NCBI GenBank assembly: GCA_943362175.1
Contig: CALRIU020000006.1
Coordinates: forward strand, 201,522 to 265,521
Direction of reading: 5' to 3'
Source: UBA4416 sp943362175
GTDB lineage: Bacteria > Bacteroidota > Bacteroidia > B-17B0 > Aurantibacillaceae
Length of the DNA: 64,000 nucleotides
Positions 62,217 through 64,000 of the stretch are shown one piece after another; within the stretch, counting starts at the first letter, position 1; every line of letters begins with the position of its first letter. The position numbers and the translations under genes are program-made. The notes under the pieces were generated by a model that ran no database searches, was not told the origin of the DNA, and was given only the letters and a program-made list of their open reading frames with translations.

Positions 62217-62224
62217 CAAATATA
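62217..62224 (-). promoter_or_regulatory. Bacteroidota -7 element of yidC
   Basis: On the minus strand TATATTTG (full match to TAnnTTTG) ends 23 bases before the ATG at 62193. A TTTG lies 25 bases upstream, a little far for -33. Confidence 0.6.
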
Positions 62225-62285
62225 AGAGATTTTGTGGACGGGGATTCGTCAAAAAATGATAATAAGGCCACAGAATCGGCGAACG

Positions 62286-62681
62286 TTAGGAAAGGGCCGT
62301 GCGAACGGTGGCTGCAAGGGCTTCAAACTCTTCCTTGCTCAACACCAGTTTCTCGTTCCGGAAATTCATATCGTTCTCGGAATTGATGGGAATCAGGTGA
62401 ATGTGGGCATGCGGCACCTCCAGGCCTATCACGCAAAGGCCGATGCGCTTGCAGTGTACTGCCTTTTTAAGGCCCTCTGCCACTTCACGGGCAAAATCCA
62501 TGAGGCCTGCATAGGTGTCTTTATCAAGGTCGAAGAGGTCATCCACTTCTTTTTTAGGAATCACCAGCGTATGCCCTTTCTTAAGGGGCGAGATATCGAG
62601 AAAAGCCAGGTAGCGGTCGTTCTCCGCAATCTTATAGCAGGGAATGTCGCCTGCCACTATTTTTGAAAAAATGCTTGCCAT
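62286..62681 (-). CDS. HIT-family nucleotide hydrolase
   Basis: A 131-residue protein with the histidine triad PHAHIHLIPIN near residue 92 and the Hint-type start SIFSKIVAGDIPCYKIAEND. It hydrolyses nucleoside phosphoramidates or similar AMP conjugates. It follows greA by 9 bases on the same strand, so they are co-transcribed. Confidence 0.93.
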   Translation of the reverse strand: MASIFSKIVAGDIPCYKIAENDRYLAFLDISPLKKGHTLVIPKKEVDDLFDLDKDTYAGLMDFAREVAEGLKKAVHCKRIGLCVIGLEVPHAHIHLIPINSENDMNFRNEKLVLSKEEFEALAATVRTALS

Positions 62682-62690
62682 GGCTCTGTT

Positions 62691-63161
62691 TTAAAGGCTG
62701 ATTTCCATCACCTCAAAAGGGATGATCCCTGCCGGCACGGTTACTTCTACCTTATCGCCTACTCTTTTGCCAACCAGGCCCTTTCCGATCGGTGAGTCGA
62801 TGGAGATCTTTCCTGATTTCAGATCTGCTTCGTTCTCTGCCACCAGGGTATATTTCATTTCGGCGTTGTTCTTCAGGTTTTTGATCCTCACGGTAGTCAA
62901 AATGCTTACTTTGCTCACGTCCAGCTGGGCGCTGTCCACAATACGGGCATTGGCAACAATTTCTTCCAGCTTGGCGATTTTGATCTCCAGGAGGCCCTGG
63001 GCGTCTTTTGCCGCATCGTATTCTGCATTTTCCGAAAGGTCGCCCTTATCACGGGCTTCCGCGATCTGCCTGATCACACTCTGGCGCTCTACCGTTTTAA
63101 GTTCATGCAGTTCGTCTTTCAACTTTTTCAATCCTTCTTCTGTGTAATACGCTATAGCCAT
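62691..63161 (-). CDS. greA: Transcription elongation factor GreA
   Basis: A 156-residue factor: N-terminal coiled coil (EEGLKKLKDELHELKTVERQSVIRQIAEARDKGDLSENAEYDAAK, residues about 8-52, with the acidic DLSENAEY tip) and C-terminal FKBP-like domain (ISIDSPIGKGLVGKRVGDKVEVTVP). It rescues backtracked RNA polymerase. Its promoter at 63230 gives a leader containing a strong hairpin. Confidence 0.95.
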   Translation of the reverse strand: MAIAYYTEEGLKKLKDELHELKTVERQSVIRQIAEARDKGDLSENAEYDAAKDAQGLLEIKIAKLEEIVANARIVDSAQLDVSKVSILTTVRIKNLKNNAEMKYTLVAENEADLKSGKISIDSPIGKGLVGKRVGDKVEVTVPAGIIPFEVMEISL

Positions 63162-63186
63162 AGGTTGTGTTTAAAAATAAAAGAAT

Positions 63187-63212
63187 CCCGTCCCGATAGT
63201 TATCGGGACGGG
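63187..63212. repeat. CCCGATA palindrome between PorV-like gene and greA
   Basis: CCCGTCCCGATA (63187-63198) pairs perfectly with TATCGGGACGGG (63201-63212). On the minus strand it is followed by a T-rich stretch, so it can terminate the upstream gene, yet it also lies in the expected greA leader. Confidence 0.75.
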
Positions 63213-63229
63213 ACTTATTAATGAATGTC

Positions 63230-63237
63230 CAAATATA
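63230..63237 (-). promoter_or_regulatory. Bacteroidota -7 element before greA
   Basis: On the minus strand TATATTTG (full match) lies 4 bases after the stop of the PorV-like gene and 68 bases before greA. Confidence 0.55.
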
Positions 63238-63241
63238 CGAA

Positions 63242-64000
63242 TTATAAATTAATCCGCGCTCCAAAAGAGTGAACTCCTCCGAATGGATTTGTAAACCTGT
63301 AGGAATAATCAATACCAAATGTCGATTTTTTCTCGCCGAAAGGGATTTCAACAGTAGCACCGCATGTAGGGCCTGTGAAAGCCGTTGTACGGTTTCCTTC
63401 GCCTTTGAAAATGCCTTTTTCCATGGTCATACCGCCACGTACCATCACGATGTCTTTCCAGCCGTATTCTACACCTACCAGGAAGTTGTCTTTTGTGAAG
63501 GAGTTGGAGGTAAAGTTACCCGCTACCGTAATACGGTGGGTTTTTAACCTTCCTGTTGTATCTTTCAGTAAATAGAAATCATAGGCAGCACCGATATTCA
63601 GTAAGGCCGGCAGATCGAAAGCGGCCGACTTATTGTTTTGGGTGAGCAGGTAGCTGTTGCCGTAAGCATTGTTTACAGTGCTCTGTACGGATAAACCGTC
63701 GCCTTTGTACTGCATTTTAGGACCTACGTTTTTCAGGCCTACACCTAAGTGGATCTGGTCGTATTTCCCGGTGTGGTATTGGATACCTGCATCCAGGGAA
63801 ACACCCTGAGCCTTTACGTTGTCAATACCTTCGGAGATCACACGTACGGTAATACCGCCATAGATGTTATCAGAAAATCCTTTGGCATACGATAAGGCAA
63901 TGTTTGTAAAGCGTGGCGTGAAGGTACCCAGGCCGCCTTCCGGCTGCTCCTCGGTGGTTCTTTCGATCCTGCCTGCATTGATAGAGGTAATCCCCATCGC
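63242..64000 (-). CDS. PorV/PorQ-family outer-membrane protein (partial, 5' end outside window)
   Basis: At least 252 C-terminal residues of an outer-membrane beta-barrel of the PorV/PorQ (DUF3308) group: alternating amphipathic strands such as RFTNIALSYAKGFSDNIYGGITV, QIHLGVGLKNVGPKMQYKG, and the barrel-closing FGIDYSYRFTNPFGGVHSFGARINL at the end. PorV carries type IX cargo to the cell surface, which fits the T9SS-sorted protein at 38667-40238. The true start lies beyond base 64000, since the frame stays open upstream of the Met at 63997. Confidence 0.85.
   Translation of the reverse strand, partial: AMGITSINAGRIERTTEEQPEGGLGTFTPRFTNIALSYAKGFSDNIYGGITVRVISEGIDNVKAQGVSLDAGIQYHTGKYDQIHLGVGLKNVGPKMQYKGDGLSVQSTVNNAYGNSYLLTQNNKSAAFDLPALLNIGAAYDFYLLKDTTGRLKTHRITVAGNFTSNSFTKDNFLVGVEYGWKDIVMVRGGMTMEKGIFKGEGNRTTAFTGPTCGATVEIPFGEKKSTFGIDYSYRFTNPFGGVHSFGARINL

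Noticed and set aside
1..64000. CRISPR array, rRNA operon, prophage structural genes or integrase
   Set aside because: No regularly spaced direct repeats, rRNA, capsid/tail or integrase sequences were seen in the window.

Overview
The window comes from a Bacteroidota chromosome. The evidence is a C-terminal type IX secretion sorting domain (38667-40238), a PorV/PorQ-type outer-membrane protein (63242-64000), TAnnTTTG-type promoters, a short NuoG in a 14-gene complex I operon, and intergenic palindromes of the kind common in this phylum. A non-Bacteroidales lineage (Cytophagia, Chitinophagia or Sphingobacteriia type) seems likely, but the sequence alone does not fix the order.

Region 1 (1-17.8 kb) is an AT-rich defence island. 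One tightly packed operon (183-13766) encodes an XRE repressor, a UvrD-like helicase whose C-terminal iron-sulphur nuclease domain is split over two genes, a type III modification methylase (Mod), a type III-like restriction translocase/nuclease (Res), a Dam-like adenine methylase, a HerA-type ATPase, a NurA nuclease and a dGTPase. The layout suggests a composite anti-phage system: Mod/Dam mark self, Res and UvrD-nuclease attack DNA, HerA-NurA process ends, and the dGTPase depletes dGTP. I know of no named, characterised system with this exact set. The dGTPase gene is broken by a 2,610-bp IS1595/ISXO2-type element (13767-16376) with 24-bp inverted ends and an A6 flanking repeat. Removing it with one A6 copy restores an uninterrupted 463-codon dGTPase frame. 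The element carries unusual cargo: a tRNA-like gene directly upstream of the transposase, a secreted 131-aa protein between structured hairpins, a Lys-rich 46-aa ORF and a 126-aa protein.

Region 2 (17.8-31.9 kb) is accessory metabolism and stress response: an AraC regulator with an SDR, DUF3892, a decayed pseudogene, an ECF41 sigma factor co-transcribed with a carboxymuconolactone decarboxylase behind an ECF41-like promoter, and a haem lipoprotein. It continues with a probable electrophile-stress cluster (two Old Yellow Enzymes, aldo/keto reductase, DJ-1-like protein, Crp/Fnr regulator) with a near-perfect TGTGA-N6-TCACA operator in front, then small secreted proteins and an AI-2E family transporter.

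Region 3 (31.9-45.8 kb) holds housekeeping and envelope genes: malate:quinone oxidoreductase, an MFS exporter, a LytS/LytTR two-component operon with LiaF-like and DUF4288 proteins, a secreted copper monooxygenase-like protein fused to a c-haem domain, YqgE, PdxH, a ureohydrolase and an acyl-CoA dehydrogenase.

Region 4 (46.0-60.1 kb, minus strand) is the complete nuoA-N operon for respiratory complex I. It is interrupted only by intergenic repeats and a decayed four-helix-bundle (S23-type) gene between nuoF and nuoG. Region 5 (60.2-64 kb) carries yidC, a HIT hydrolase, greA and the partial PorV/PorQ-like gene.
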